Shown one piece after another: positions 32,062 to 47,006 of a stretch of 64,000 bases of DNA. The translations under genes and the position numbers were made by a program. Source of the DNA: Linum tenue (lineage: Eukaryota; Streptophyta; Magnoliopsida; Malpighiales; Linaceae). The stretch is from contig CAMGYJ010000008.1 of assembly GCA_946122785.1 (NCBI GenBank), positions 7,589,475 to 7,653,474 on the forward strand, in the 5' to 3' direction. Below the pieces are notes generated by a model. That model was not told the DNA's origin, made no database searches, and saw only the letters and a list, made by a program, of their open reading frames with translations. Position 1 is the stretch's first letter, and the number at the start of each line of letters is the position of its first letter.

Positions 32062-32918
32062 TTCGTCCAACTTTGACGAATATTGTAGGGAATTTCATTG
32101 CTCCAACAAATACATTTGTTCCCAATTAAAAATTTGTTGACTAAATTTGGTAATATGTTCTTTTTTGTGAACCAACACAAGTTGAAGCGAATTTTTTTTA
32201 ATATTTTATGATTTCATAGTTAACTATTGATAGAATGGTTTATATAGTATAAACTAGAAAAAGAATATACAACCAAACTAATTTTAGAATTGAACACTAA
32301 ATTTCAAATACATATCATTAATCATAATAGGTTCTAACTTCTAACAAATCATTCGAACTGTCTAAAAAAAATCGTACAAAATGTTTATCAAATTTGAACT
32401 AGTCACGTAAAGTCGACAAGGAAGCTAGGAAAAGAAAAAGAGAAAAGGAGAAATAAAAATAATAATTAGGGTTGGATGGTATTATTAGTTCACGTTATAG
32501 TTGTTTCTATTAAACGTTTGTTGTTAAAATAGTGGACCGATCAAATCGAGACGATACATCTAATTACCAGTCCAACTATTAAAACCCATTTGATGTGCCC
32601 CTATTCGTCCAAACAAAGGATTGTCCCTCCACTGCAATTGTTTTGACGGTTCACTAAATCAGCCAGTAATCCGAACCCGTTCTTACAATAAATTATAGTA
32701 AACTACAATTTTCATACCAAACTCCACATAACAATCTATAAACTAAAGTCAAATTTTGTTACCTTATATGACGTTCATGTTTAAGGTTATTTAGTAATCA
32801 CAATACTATCACACTAAGCAACCTAATGAACATACTAGTTTTCATCAATTCGAGTGAATTCAGTGTAATATTCGTACCGGCATTATTGGGATTTCCATCG
32901 GTTTGATAAACTGATTAG
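32062..32918. repeat. Dispersed non-coding repeat, copy 1
   Basis: Collinear with 52887-53967. Shared blocks include TCGTCCAACTTTGACRAATA, TTGTAGGGAATTT, CATTTGTT, TTTATATAGTATRAACTAGA, CTAATTTTAGAATTGAACAC, ATCATTCGAACT and, at the right end, TTTCCATCGGTTTGATAAA. The copy is AT-rich with no open frame and no clear inverted ends. It ends about 100 bp beyond the 3' end of the serine hydrolase gene. Confidence 0.8.
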
Positions 32919-33015
32919 TACATATAATTGGTCCTTCATCTGCTTTATTGTAATCGGACATACAAATACAATACATAAAAATGATGAAGAACAATCATAT
33001 GTATCCTCCAACTAA

Positions 33016-34528
33016 TCAAGCAGTCCCTACGTAAAAATCATTGTTGGGGCCTGGGGTGTTCTTCCCTTCTTCTTGTTTCACCAGGTTTTGGATCCTCTCA
33101 ACGAAGCCGTTCACCGTTGCCAGCCCCTTTTCATCTGATGCAACAAAAGAAAGAAATCCTCCCAAATTCAACAATTATGCCTAAATAATTGCAATTGCAC
33201 ATACATCAAACAATTACGAATCGCAAAGACATTAGTACGACTTTCTTGTCATACGAGGATTGTGGTCGAGTTCAAGCGCGTGATTGAATTTTGGTAAAAG
33301 AGTGAATGAATTTTACCAAGTCTGGGAATGGTATGTCCCCTAGGGTGATGAACCACCACAGCATCTCCACAATGTAACAGCAGTTCCTTACCATTTGGCT
33401 TCAAAAAATCCAGCTCCCCTAATCAAACCAACCAAAAACACAAATACAGTAAATTAGCCAGCCAGCCAACCAGCCATCTACATCAGCATTTACTTGTAAC
33501 ATTAAATTAGCGTTCTCTCTCTATCTGCATCAGCAGAGGGTGACTGGTGGGAGCTCTGAAAGAGAGGTAGGTAGGGGAGCACATTTGGAAGCTGTAACGG
33601 CCATTCCACTCTCACAGACGACCAGCCAAACAAATTCACAGCTCAAAAAGGAATCCCATGGATGAAAAAGAAAAACTTTACCGAGAAAGTGGAGGGATGG
33701 ACATTGTATGGGAGAAGCGTAAGCGTCGTCGGCCACTGATTTTGCCTTGAATTTCGCCCCTCCGACTATTATCAGAAACTTGATCTTCGGCACTTTAGTC
33801 AGCGCCAAACCCTGCTCATTTTCATTGCAATAGGCGACTATATCACAATCCTAGTCTCTCGTTTTCGAACTATCGTTACTTAATACAGTTTTCGTAACAA
33901 ACCCAACAGCACACAGCACATGGAAACCATTTTTGGAAAACGTGGAAGGAAATCTAACCTTGGATTGCAGACCTGGAAGTCCAGCCGACAGAATTGCTCC
34001 CTGCCCCCAAACAAATTTCGCATGCATTTCTACATGAGATGGTTGCCCACAAGAACCAATTCATACGAACTTCGAAAAGGAAAAAAGGAAAGGGAAAGAC
34101 TTGAACCTGTGAGAAACCGAGAAGGCCGTCAATGGGAGCATGCTGGATCATTAATTCCTCTATGTAAGCTAAGCACTCTTCAAAATTCCTGTACTCCGTG
34201 AATTCCTGCAACAATCAGCCCGGAGAAAGTTTTGAATACGGCAGAAGTTCAAGAAATGACACACAAAAAAGAAAAAAGAGGAATTGGGATTTAAAGGGTG
34301 TACCTTGTTGAATTGGAACCACTCGTAATAAGGAGGGTCGAAGATCCCTTCGACCTCTGATTTGCCCTCGGCGGGGTAAGGGGCATCGACGAAGACTAGA
34401 TCGAGGTTCTGGAGGACGGATTCCGGCCATTTGATGGTGAGCTGCTTCTTCAAGATTGCTGCGCTGGTCCTGAACCCGTGCAGGCACAGGAATCTGGGTT
34501 TCCTCGCCATCTCGCCTTCCGACCCCAT
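33016..34528 (-). CDS. FSH1-type serine hydrolase (alpha/beta fold)
   Basis: Six minus-strand exons close in phase: 34528-34304, 34205-34107, 34000-33959, 33811-33682, 33418-33317, 33134-33016; product 238 residues, the usual size for plant FSH1-domain proteins. Seen motifs: the start KPRFLCLHGFRTSA (beta-1 and oxyanion loop), FVDAPYPAEG, the nucleophile elbow GFSQG with Ser107, and the late HHPRGHTIP with His194 as catalytic His; Asp169 in GELDFL is the likely acid. ATG 34528 follows the only long leader; a second ATG lies at 34510. The family resembles yeast FSH1 and human OVCA2 and contains small-molecule esterases. No transit or signal peptide is evident, so it is probably cytosolic. Substrate unknown. 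Confidence 0.9.
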
Positions 34529-35687
34529 TTCTTTATGCTTTGGACTTCTTGTTTCAGTTGAGAGGAGAAAACAAGAAAGAAAGGAAGAACACACCTGTAG
34601 AAGAAAAGGAGGACTGCCCTTCTTTTTCCCCCCTTCCTGCCTTTCCTTTTCTTATTCAAATTTGATAGGTGAGGAAGAACGAACACGAACGAAGGAGGGA
34701 GAGAGAGAGCGAGGGGTTCTGCTTCTGCAGAGGGAAGGAGGGAAACGAATATAAAGGCTAGAAAATTTCATATTTTTGTTTACAATTTATTTTAAAATAA
34801 AAAGAGCTTCTTTTGTCTTTTAAGAGATCTATTCTTATGATGCCTCGTGAAATATAAGAATCTTCATTAAAAAGGAAAAAGTATGAGAATCTTTCTGAAT
34901 GAAGAGTTAGTATATGTTATTTTAAAGGAAGGTTTTTTATATATGAAATTGCCATATTTCTCATGTATATATCATATGCATAGATCTTTGTCATTTGTCT
35001 ATCACCCATTACGTACACATTCAATCCCTTTAACAACCCTATAGAAAGGAAACAGTTTGTTTTGTATGCTACTACAACCCGTGACCTCAATCTCTGGTTC
35101 AGCTGTGTCTAGATTCCCGCTGATGCACTTCCTGCAAATCAGCTTAACCCTCTAAACTACAACAACTGCCCGCCTTGCCATGGTGCGAGCGCGTTTGGGA
35201 TGGAAGATAGATAAAGACCCAAAAAGAGGATAGAATTCCAGCCTGCATTTTCTGGCAAACGGATTACCAACCAAGATGTGTATGTAGTAACATGACAGTA
35301 CAGTGACAGACCTTACATTAGAACCCTTCCTCTTTCTGGACCAATTCATTTTCATTCAGCACCAATCTCGATTTTCATTGCTAATGTTACAGGGGGAGGA
35401 AATGATCTTGAACATGGAAGATATCAATAATTCCACACCGAAAACCAAAAAAAGAAGCAAGTTCTAGGGGTGACTAGTAACAGGGTATGAATGGGTTTTA
35501 CCGTGATAATCAATGTGCAGAAGTAAATCCCAGCTGTATCTTCCTAGTTCCTTCTCGCCATAGCCTTCCATCACCATGTATAACACCGTGAATTCGAGTG
35601 TACATTCAGCTTCATCTTACCGTTCGTTCCCCGTACCCAGTATGCTGACATGCTCGATAAATGCTATCAAACTCTTTTCTTTTTTCA
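34529..35687. other. Intergenic between serine hydrolase and GlcAT14 genes
   Basis: Promoter and 5' UTR of the minus-strand hydrolase (pyrimidine/purine-rich) and the 3' UTR of the GlcAT14 gene. No further gene is seen. Confidence 0.5.
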
Positions 35688-38091
35688 TCATTTGCACTGC
35701 CTTGGTCGGAAATTCTCAGTGGATAGGAGAGACCCAATCAGCGTTTCCAGTCTTTTCGCTCCAGGGCCCGGTCTGACAACTGTGGTGTTACCGATGATGG
35801 AGCAGGGATCAGTTCCGTTCTCCCCTCGACTCCCAATGCACCAGCCACCAGGAGTGAACATGCCGGGACCTCTTGACAGGAGCTCTGAGTCTACTCTGTC
35901 GAGGACAGGATCATCCTGCCTGAACTTCCGAGCAAATGGGGCGTTACTCTCAACCATTTTGTCCATGTCAGCGATAGTCAGGTGGTGAGGGTGTTGCTTC
36001 GGAGGGTTGTCCCACGCGATGAAGTGGAGGTCACTATTTACAGTTGTGTTGCGGAACTCGAGGGCATTGCAGATGACTGTGTGGAAGTAGCCTTCTGGGG
36101 ATGATATGAAGTTTGAGTAGTACATTAGGGTTGTTCGAGGCAAATTGTCCCAACCCCAGATCGTGTAATCGATGAATGGCCGAGAAAGCACCATCCATGC
36201 AGAACCTGTATACGAAATGAGAAACCAGCAGTTCATAAGTTCGGGAAAAGGTTAGAAAGAATGATCCTTTGACCATTCTTGATGGCCGATTGGCATTTGG
36301 GAAATCACGGTATGCAGAGTCCTATACTATTGAATTGAATTTGGCTCAGAGATGAAACATTGGACTTCTCAAAATCACATCATTATTGTATATTTAAATT
36401 CTCTGCTGATTCATTTTGCGTTCTTGCAGTCCGTTGAGCAAGAAGTTGTTTGAGTAAAAAGAACAAGGATTTATGGGAAATAACCACTTTCAGATTAACT
36501 TTCCTTTTCCCCTATCAATATCTCCATTCCTGAAGAACTGCTCCTGACCTTTGAAATGTGCCAGATTTCATCTAGGCCAGGTCCTATGGAATGAATCACT
36601 GGGACTCCCATAACCAAGAACAAACCTTTGCTTGCTTGGCCAACTAAAAACCAGTGTTACCTATCTACCCCTAAAGCAAGGCACCAAACACAAAGATCGT
36701 TTCAAATACTTCAGGCCCTCTTTCTCCCTACTTCTCTCAAACCCAATAATCAACTGACTTGATAACCAGCACAAAAGAGAAACATGGTTTACTATATGTA
36801 GGGACACTCTTTCAAAGATCCTTAGGGCTTCAACTTTCCCGTACCTCGGAATTCATAATCTATCTCACAGTTCAACTTTAAAGCCTCCACCATTGCAGCA
36901 CTAAGTTCAGTTCAGACAAACCATGAACTAAACTTTTCAGCAGCTAATCACATCTTAGTTCCAAAAGGATAAACAAGACAACTCCACCCTTTGGAGCATT
37001 TACCAACAGTCAACAAAAACCAGGACAGAAACTGAAGCTAAACCTTACATGCCAACACAATCTAAATGCAGAAGAAGCAGATAACTAACAAATTCCGATC
37101 CAATTCGGAACAAAGAATCCATACCTGTGAAGAGCTTGAAAGCTGTCGGCACACTTCTCCGCTGTGTTATCCAGAAAACATCAGATTTCTTATTCATATA
37201 CAACCCAGGATCGACTATAATCGGCTTTGCCCTCTGAACCCTGCCACATTTAAGCAAATCCAAATATCAAGAACAAAACTTGATACCAAAATCCAGCAGA
37301 AGAACAACCAACTTGGGAACCTCTTCACTCACTCTTTCCAGCCAATGTCGCTTGTATGATCGATGAAATTAAGATCCCTCGGCAGATAGGAAAACACGTG
37401 CAGCAGATCTATCAACCAATCAAAAACATATTCAAAACGAGTTCATCACTAGATCACTGACCCAGCAATTCTGTCAAGAAAAAAGATAAGGAAAAAACTT
37501 ACCGTCCTGAGTCACGAGTGGGTAATCGGAGGCGCTGAGATTGATAAACCAATCCCAATCGGACCCTTCCCTGAGCAAGATTGCAGCAGCGTGAAGCGTA
37601 TTGGCCACCATGGTCGGCCCCCTGTAAGTGACGAGGTTTGCCTTGGTGATCATCTTCACATTGCCGAATTTCACGAAAACCCTATGATCCCGAACGAAAT
37701 CGGCCAGATCCGCGCGCTCCTCCGGCGGCGATTCGGCGTCCAAGTGCACGACGTAGCGGTTGTTGGGATGGTAGAGAGCCAGCAAAGTCCTTTTGAGCAT
37801 GTTCCCATCCCCCTTTGACCCCGAGATCAAGTAGGCGAACCGCGGCGGCGGAGGGAGAGTAGAGACCGGCAAGGGCTGCAGCTTGGGCTCCACGAATTTG
37901 GAGCTGAAGGAGTAGATTGAGCGGTAGAAGGGAAAGATAGAAACCCCGGCGGGGGAAGAAACGGTGGTGAGGAGTAGGAGGAAGAGGGAGAACAGGGAGC
38001 CGATCGCCAGTGGGAAGATCCAGCGCCGCCGGTCTGCCGACGCACCCTGGTGGGGCCGGAAATGACTGTAGTAGCTCTTCAACCGCTTCAT
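35688..38091 (-). CDS. Beta-glucuronosyltransferase GlcAT14 (GT14)
   Basis: Four minus-strand exons close in phase: 38091-37503, 37408-37333, 37240-37125, 36205-35688; product 432 residues, typical for plant GlcAT14 enzymes. It is a type II Golgi protein with a cytosolic basic N-terminus and one membrane anchor (~24-45, FPLAIGSLFSLFLLLL). The GT14/Branch domain follows: RFAYLISGSKGD, YVVHLDAESP, the segment WDWFINLSASDYPLVTQDD, HTSDIGWKE, and the C-terminal LSRPFIDYTIWGWDNLPRT and GGWCIGS. GlcAT14 enzymes add glucuronic acid to the beta-1,6- and beta-1,3-galactan chains of arabinogalactan proteins. Intron 3 is 919 bp. From memory, the Arabidopsis relative At5g39990 is adjacent to the PPR gene At5g39980, as here. 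Confidence 0.93.
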
Positions 38092-39263
38092 TGGGAAATT
38101 GGGTAGTTGGGTTGCTGTTTAGTTTCCTTAATTAGAGAGACGAGCAGTAGGGATTAGTAAGGAAGAAGAAGCCGTTTTTTTTCTTCTTCAATTTTTGGTT
38201 ATTCAGATAAAAATGTATTTTGCGTTCGAATTTGTTGGAGGAGGTGGGAAGATGGTGGGGTTCGTGGGTGGGAGGTTATAAATTAGGTAGAGAGAATAGG
38301 GGAGGAAGGCGGTGGCCTGCCGGCGACGATGATGGCGACGGCAGCGGCGGAGAGGAGAGAAAGGGGGAGGGAATAGCGGCAGAAGAGGAGTAAATGGTAT
38401 TAGCTGGTATTTTCAGATGAGGGAAGACGACATTTTAAATTCTTTTTTCCATTTTTATAGAGAAAAACAAAAAAGGAGTTTTTAAATCTAAAATCTCATC
38501 TCCTTCGCTCTTTCTTCCTTTGTTTTTCTTTTCTTTTGGGATTTTGGTTTTGTTTCGGAATGGAATTTAACAAATATATAAATATAAGATTAATTAAGGA
38601 AATGGATTTGACCTCTCTGTTAATTTTTACCCGACTGTAATTTTTGGGTTTTATGAACAGGGAGGATGGGTGTTGGGATGTATACCAAGACAATGGAGTT
38701 AGTGAATACCATTGCCGTTTTCTCTTAATTCCCCATTGATTCATGTTCTTGCATTTCGCCAACCCTAGAATGACTTAATGGAACTTGAAATGGGGAGCTC
38801 TACTTTCATTTGAGAGCCTATTAGTATTAATGTGGATATTTAATGAATTCGCGTTGTGATCGATGATGTTCAATATGCATATCAATTCGAAGGTATAATC
38901 AATTGCATTATGGGAAGCATTGAATCGACGCAAGGACCACAATTAACAAAAGCAACTGAACAAAACAATTTTTTCTATAGGTGAGTTTGATTCCAAAAGC
39001 CAAAATCTTATATTTAATGTATGTTCATGTTATAACAATAGGCGAAACCTTGAAGTTCATGTTATCACAATAGGCGAAACCTTGATTCATCATGCCAAAC
39101 AATTCTCAATTGATTCATACTAATTAGCTTTCTCTCAATATACATCAAATACATCTTCACGTTATCGTTAAACAAAGCATAAAAAAAACTATGCATAATT
39201 TTTACAAGGAAAGAATCTACCACTTAATGGGAAAACGCCATCCATGCCATCCAGAACTTGTGT
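38092..39263. other. Promoter region of GlcAT14 and intergenic DNA
   Basis: GA-rich leader immediately upstream of the GlcAT14 ATG, then AT-rich DNA. A short direct repeat (CACAATAGGCGAAACCTTGA-like, around 39040-39085) is present. No gene seen. Confidence 0.5.
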
Positions 39264-39271
39264 GTGTGGAT

Positions 39272-39868
39272 TATGGATGTCAATCCAACCCGTAACCATG
39301 GGTACCCTACCCGGCCGTAACCGGACAACGAGGATAATTACCCGCTTTGACGGGTTAAGGGGCGGGTACGGGGAATACCCGGTTTCAAAATAAAGGGTAG
39401 GGTACGGGTATGGTAATCGATAATACCCGCCCCGTTATACCCGCCCCACTAACTAAAGGGTCAATTTCCCTTGGGAAATTTAGATTAGCTTGAGAAATTG
39501 AGTTTAGCTACCATTATTGATGATGAAGATGTAGACGATTATTATGTTTGTGTGGATTGTAGAAGCAAGAATAATTATTATGTGTTTGCTATTTTTATTT
39601 GTGTGGATTGTTGAAGCTAGAACAATTACAAGTATTGAGAATTTTTAATGGACAACAGTATGTACGTGCATAAATGTGTATAAGTTCATAGTTTAGGATT
39701 CGTACCCATGGTTACCTGAATGCCCGTGGTTACCCGATGGGTAGGGTATGGTTATATAATATTCATACCCGGTGGTTATTTGGTCTGATATTTTAGAAGG
39801 CTCTACCCGGCGGGTTAGGAGTTGGTATAGGGTAAACCCGCACCCAACCCTACCCATTGTCATCCCTA
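39272..39868. mobile_element. hAT-type MITE (597 bp) with exact 8-bp target duplication
   Basis: Ends are TATGGATGTCAATCC at the left and, reverse-complemented, TAGGGATGACAATGGG at the right. Both sides carry GTGTGGAT (39264-39271 and 39869-39876), an exact 8-bp target duplication. The interior is rich in GGGTA/TACCC words as in the 17043-17597 element. No transposase is encoded, so it depends on a hAT transposase elsewhere. Confidence 0.85.
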
Positions 39869-39876
39869 GTGTGGAT

Positions 39877-40810
39877 ATACACATGTGTGTTGTATAGTTA
39901 TTGTCAATCAAACAAAGTAAAGTATGAGTTTAAATTCTCCTTGACATTGTTGAGCCCGAAAACAATCAATGGAAAGAAAGGATTAGACAGAGAGAACTAG
40001 CAGACTGCAGACATATCAGTTTTTTGGAAACAGTGACTTGCTGAGGGTATGCTGGGAGCTATAACAACTTGAGAATCTATCGTTTTGGAAGAAGAAGAAT
40101 CTTGCGGAAACCACTGTTTAGCCGGCTATACAACAAAAATTACTGTCATTTCTTTAATTAAGCTGAGTAGAACAATGTCTCCGATTCAATTTGATGATAA
40201 ACAAACTGCGTATGAATTCGACACTTTCATCATATAAGTTCATCACCGATATGCTAATCGCGTTAAACCATTAACATATTTCGAGACCTTCAACCTTTCT
40301 GGGGTCTCAATGCAGGCCAGACTTCGTAAGTTTCAGGTCTTTCCAGAATTCGACATATGTCTCTGGCGGGTGTCATAGTGAAGTAGTCAACCAATGGCCA
40401 ATGAACATTCTGATCCCATTTAACACGGCCGAAAGAAGAGATGAAAATTGGGTACCTTGACGTGCTATACGGCCTTGCATCATGGCCATGACTACTACGA
40501 GTTATATTCTCCAATGACTAATTCCCGACCTCGACAGCCGGACAGACGCTCATGTCAACGGAACTTCTTTCTTCTACTCTTAACTGTATCATTTCATGTA
40601 ACACGACGTGAAAGTCTTGCCTCATTTTTCTCAGAAACGACGACTCTAAGCTGCCCTTCAAGATCACATTCGCCATAATTGATCGCAAAAAGGTTCGCAA
40701 ACAAAGGGACATCTATACACTTAACCCCATCAACCACCATCCATACCTAACTCATCCCTTCCCCACACCATTTGCTTATAACCTAATCATAGCACAAGCA
40801 AGGAATCGGC

Positions 40811-40849
<39 letters not shown>

Positions 40850-41074
40850 ATTACCTTCACAGTTTCTCTCGTTTTCCACAAGTCCTGCCGCTTGAAGGCT
40901 CCACACCAAGTTTGCCTTCCTTTATGACATAGCTGAACAGAAGAATTTGAGCAACTTCCACTACTTCACATTCTAAAACACAGGGACAGAAGAAGGATTT
41001 ACAATAGCATTACTCACAAGTCACAACATATCGAAATGTATAAGATTCAGCACAACATCAGAGGACCCCCCATT
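39877..41074. other. Intergenic, no gene seen
   Basis: Includes the 3' flank of the PPR gene. Minus-strand frames at 40290-40712 show no recognisable family. A GA microsatellite lies at 40815-40846. Confidence 0.45.
40815..40846. repeat. (GA)n microsatellite
   Basis: About 16 uninterrupted GA dinucleotides. Confidence 0.95.
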
Positions 41075-43099
41075 TCAATTCGTGTGGTCATAAGTTCCCG
41101 ACATTGCAACCGTCCTCATTCGGTTCATGATCCTCGATGCATCATTCAGTCTGTTTGCCCTTTCAAATATGCCGGCAACAACAAGATGCAATTCCTTCTT
41201 GTTGACGTTAGGATCGGAGTCCAGCTTCTCGAATAGGGATTCCACTGCAACAAAATCCCTCCTTGCACCGTAGAGACTCAACATCTGGAAGTGGACTTCA
41301 ACTGGGAACACACACCCTTCTTCTTGCATTTCCGCATAAACTGCATCTGCTATATCGAATTCCCTGAGCTTCCCATATGCATTCAGGACTAGAGCAATCA
41401 CATCAGAGTCGGGGAAGTATCCAGCTCCTCTCATCTTCTCAAACACCTCGATCACATTCACGTGTTTCTTGTTCCTGGAGAAGAGATTAATCAAGCATCC
41501 GAAGACAGAAATGTCCTTAACCTCCCCTGCATCAAAAGCCTGCCTGAAGACCCATGTCGCCTCTTCTATTCTACCAGCTCTAGCGAGAATTTTGATGGCG
41601 GTGTCCCTAGGGATATTATCGGGTCTCTTCAGTTCATGGAGGAGACGTTTGGAGTGAGCAACCAACCCTGCCCTCTCATAAGCCACGATCATTGTTTGAT
41701 AGAGTACAACATCAATCTCAGCCCCCGAACTCCTTAGCTTCTGAAATAACATTGCCGCCCTGTCTAATTTTCCTGCCTTTTCCCAGATGGAAATGATTGT
41801 CGAGTAGGTGATGGGGTTGGGCTCAATACCTTTCTTCTGCATTTCCTGAATGAGATTTGTAGCCTTCTCATGCTCAAGCGTTTTGCCATAGATATTGATC
41901 ATCGTGTTATAAGTGACAACGTTTTGCTCAATGTCTTTTCTCTGCATCAATCTAAATAGATGGATAGCCTCCCCGAAAAGCTCGGCTTCTCCATAAACCC
42001 TCAAAAGCGTGTTGTAGCTTACTACAGTAGGTTGGATTCCCATCTTCCTCATGCTCCAAAACAACCGATCCGCTTCTTTAGCCATATCGAGCTGTCCATA
42101 AACATCGATCATGATATTACACGTCGTGAGATCAAGTGGGCACTTCACCTCATTCATCTCAGCAAATACTGACAAGGCCTCAAGAAACTTGTCATTTTCG
42201 ACATAAACAGTCAACAGAGTAGAGTAACTAACGGTATCAGGAATGACCTCCACATCCCTCATTTCCTTCAACAACATCCTCGCTTCCCTAAAAAGCTTTG
42301 CCTTCCCAAACACATTGATCATCGAGTTATACGCAACCAAATCAGGGGTAATCCCATTCCTTTTCAACCTCATAAAGATGGAGATAGCCTTGGAGTAATC
42401 ACGCAACTTCCTAGCAAGCTCAATCAAGTTACTATACAACACAAGATCACCCGACACCCCGTCTTGCTCCATCTGTTGAAGCCAGAAAAGGGATGAATCA
42501 AACTTCCCCGATTTCCCAAACTCGGTGATGAGGGTAGAGTAAGTATGCCTATCTGCCGCCAAACCTCTCTGGCGCATTTCGTCGAACAGCCCGTGTGCAA
42601 GCTCCCATCTTTTCGCTCTCAACACGTTCCTCAACACCACGTTGTACGCAAACACGGACGGCGAGTACCGAGCCACCTCGTTGATCCAATCCAGTAGCGC
42701 GAGCGACCTCTGCCAATCCGGTTCCCGCGAGAGGAGCGAGACCATGAAACGAATCGACAGTTGCCTGTCGTTGTACGGGGACAACAAGCAGTACAGTTCC
42801 TGCTCGTTTCGGGTTTGCCTGATGGAAGAAAGGAGCTCGCTCATGTCTATGGTGCGGTCCAAGTAAATAGGCTCTTTGGTTTGTCTTCTCGATGGGTTTC
42901 TGGTCCATACATCTTTCCTGGTCGCGCCGGAGTGGACCAGATGGGCTCCGGCCCCGACGGTGGTCGTAGAATTCGTGGCGGCAAAGGCATCAATGCGGGA
43001 TTTGGGTATGCGTGTAAGGAAACTGGAGAGGATTGAAGAAGATGAAGGAGAAGAAATGAAATCAATGGATTGCAGAGCAGAGATGGAGAGGGAGTACAT
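41075..43099 (-). CDS. P-type pentatricopeptide repeat protein, probably plastid
   Basis: A single exon encodes 674 residues. The N-terminus (~1-60) is rich in Ser and basic residues, as in an organellar transit peptide. From about residue 130 there are roughly 13 tandem 35-residue PPR motifs, recognisable by repeats such as VFAYNVVLRNV, HTYSTLITEFGKSGK, VAYNSMINVFGKAKL, VSYNTLLRVYGEAEL and ITYSTIISIWEKAGK. No E, DYW or SMR domain follows, so it is a pure P-type protein, expected to bind a specific RNA and act in organellar RNA stability, splicing or translation. From memory its length and motifs fit Arabidopsis At5g39980 (EMB3140), which also neighbours the GlcAT14 gene. Confidence 0.92.
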   Translation of the reverse strand: MYSLSISALQSIDFISSPSSSSILSSFLTRIPKSRIDAFAATNSTTTVGAGAHLVHSGATRKDVWTRNPSRRQTKEPIYLDRTIDMSELLSSIRQTRNEQELYCLLSPYNDRQLSIRFMVSLLSREPDWQRSLALLDWINEVARYSPSVFAYNVVLRNVLRAKRWELAHGLFDEMRQRGLAADRHTYSTLITEFGKSGKFDSSLFWLQQMEQDGVSGDLVLYSNLIELARKLRDYSKAISIFMRLKRNGITPDLVAYNSMINVFGKAKLFREARMLLKEMRDVEVIPDTVSYSTLLTVYVENDKFLEALSVFAEMNEVKCPLDLTTCNIMIDVYGQLDMAKEADRLFWSMRKMGIQPTVVSYNTLLRVYGEAELFGEAIHLFRLMQRKDIEQNVVTYNTMINIYGKTLEHEKATNLIQEMQKKGIEPNPITYSTIISIWEKAGKLDRAAMLFQKLRSSGAEIDVVLYQTMIVAYERAGLVAHSKRLLHELKRPDNIPRDTAIKILARAGRIEEATWVFRQAFDAGEVKDISVFGCLINLFSRNKKHVNVIEVFEKMRGAGYFPDSDVIALVLNAYGKLREFDIADAVYAEMQEEGCVFPVEVHFQMLSLYGARRDFVAVESLFEKLDSDPNVNKKELHLVVAGIFERANRLNDASRIMNRMRTVAMSGTYDHTN

Positions 43100-43358
43100 T
43101 GGTGGGGTTTATTTTACAGGTCTCACCTGGGAAAGAGATTTTCCTGCCAGATGGCGGGTAATACTTTCTTTCAACCTATCGTGAAAATAAAAATAGTCAG
43201 TTATCACGGATCTCATGGGCTGGGTCGAGGTCAGAGGCTCCAACTAGGGCTGATCCAGCAGATTGGGCCTCATTAATGATTTAAAAACTGGTGCATCTTG
43301 GGCCAACGACTAACCATTGCAATTCCGTGTTCACTCAAATCCCAGTATCTGATCCCAT

Positions 43359-46062
<2,704 letters not shown>

Positions 46063-47006
46063 CTCAAAGGAATAAAACAGGGAGGGGGTAATCAAACCAT
46101 GGGATCAATTTACTGAGTTTGAGAAATTCTTGGAAATATGAAGAGGCCCAGAAAATTGTGCAGTCAACTCATTGACCATTTTGGTTCAAATAAACTAATA
46201 ACAACTTGGTCCTAGTGAAATCTAAATATTCTATCAGCCCAATGAGTTTGTTTGTCACTATAGGACAGAAACCTTGGATTTTTCTATTCCAAATCCAGAA
46301 ACAGGAGCCTAGCTTTGCTGATAAACAAAATCACGATAAGGGTGCAAATTCTCTGACAGTCATTAGTTGACTTTAGTTGAAGGGAAGGAAAAAGAAGGGG
46401 GGGGGGGGGGGGGGGGGGGGGGGGAGGAGGAGGAAAGCTTACCAGAATAGGAATGGATGGAAGTGGAAAAACTTAATTCTTCAACTTGACATATAAAATG
46501 ATATTGCGGCTACCACTGCCATATCATTCCAGCAGAGTTGACTTCAATTTTATTTAGTGATGAGAAAGAGGGAGGTAAAGGAGCCATTTTCATCCCCAAT
46601 GTAACTGATGTGTCGTTGTATACATACCAAATACAATCTGAGCATATCATCATTTCATCTTGGAGCAAGGCACTCTTAACCTAAACCGCATTGAACATTA
46701 CCAGTCTATCTAGTCTATCATTCATGTTAGTCAGTCGTCTGTCAAATAATTTGCTGAACCCAGTTGGTGAATCTTGAAGATCAGGTAGAGCTGTGTCAGA
46801 AAATGGCATTTCCCATACCTACCCAAATTACAAAAGTTACTCAAGGTGAAGGATTTTTGCAAAATTTAAGTATTGTGAAGAAACTGTAACGAATATGCAC
46901 TACACCATTTAGTACTTACTTTTTTTTGACTGAAGTTACAACTTACAACAGCTCTCATTGTCAGGAAACAGCAATAATGTTCCAAAGTGATAAACAAGAA
47001 TGCTGA
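46063..47006. other. Intergenic between HIPL and HemK genes
   Basis: Promoter of HIPL (minus strand) with a poly-G tract, and the 3' flank of HemK. No further gene seen. Confidence 0.5.
46397..46424. repeat. Poly-G tract of 28 bases
   Basis: An uninterrupted run of 28 G in the upstream region of the HIPL gene, about 335 bp before its ATG (C-rich on the coding strand). It may fold as a G-quadruplex. Such a run is rare in plant DNA and hard to sequence, so the exact length is uncertain. Confidence 0.85.

Noticed and set aside
33530..33808. 92-codon minus-strand frame read as a separate gene
   Set aside because: It is exon 4 of the serine hydrolase reading on into its intron; splice signals and phase place it in the six-exon gene.
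40290..40712. Two minus-strand frames of 64-74 codons
   Set aside because: No recognisable family, no clear promoter and no splice continuity between them; left as intergenic.
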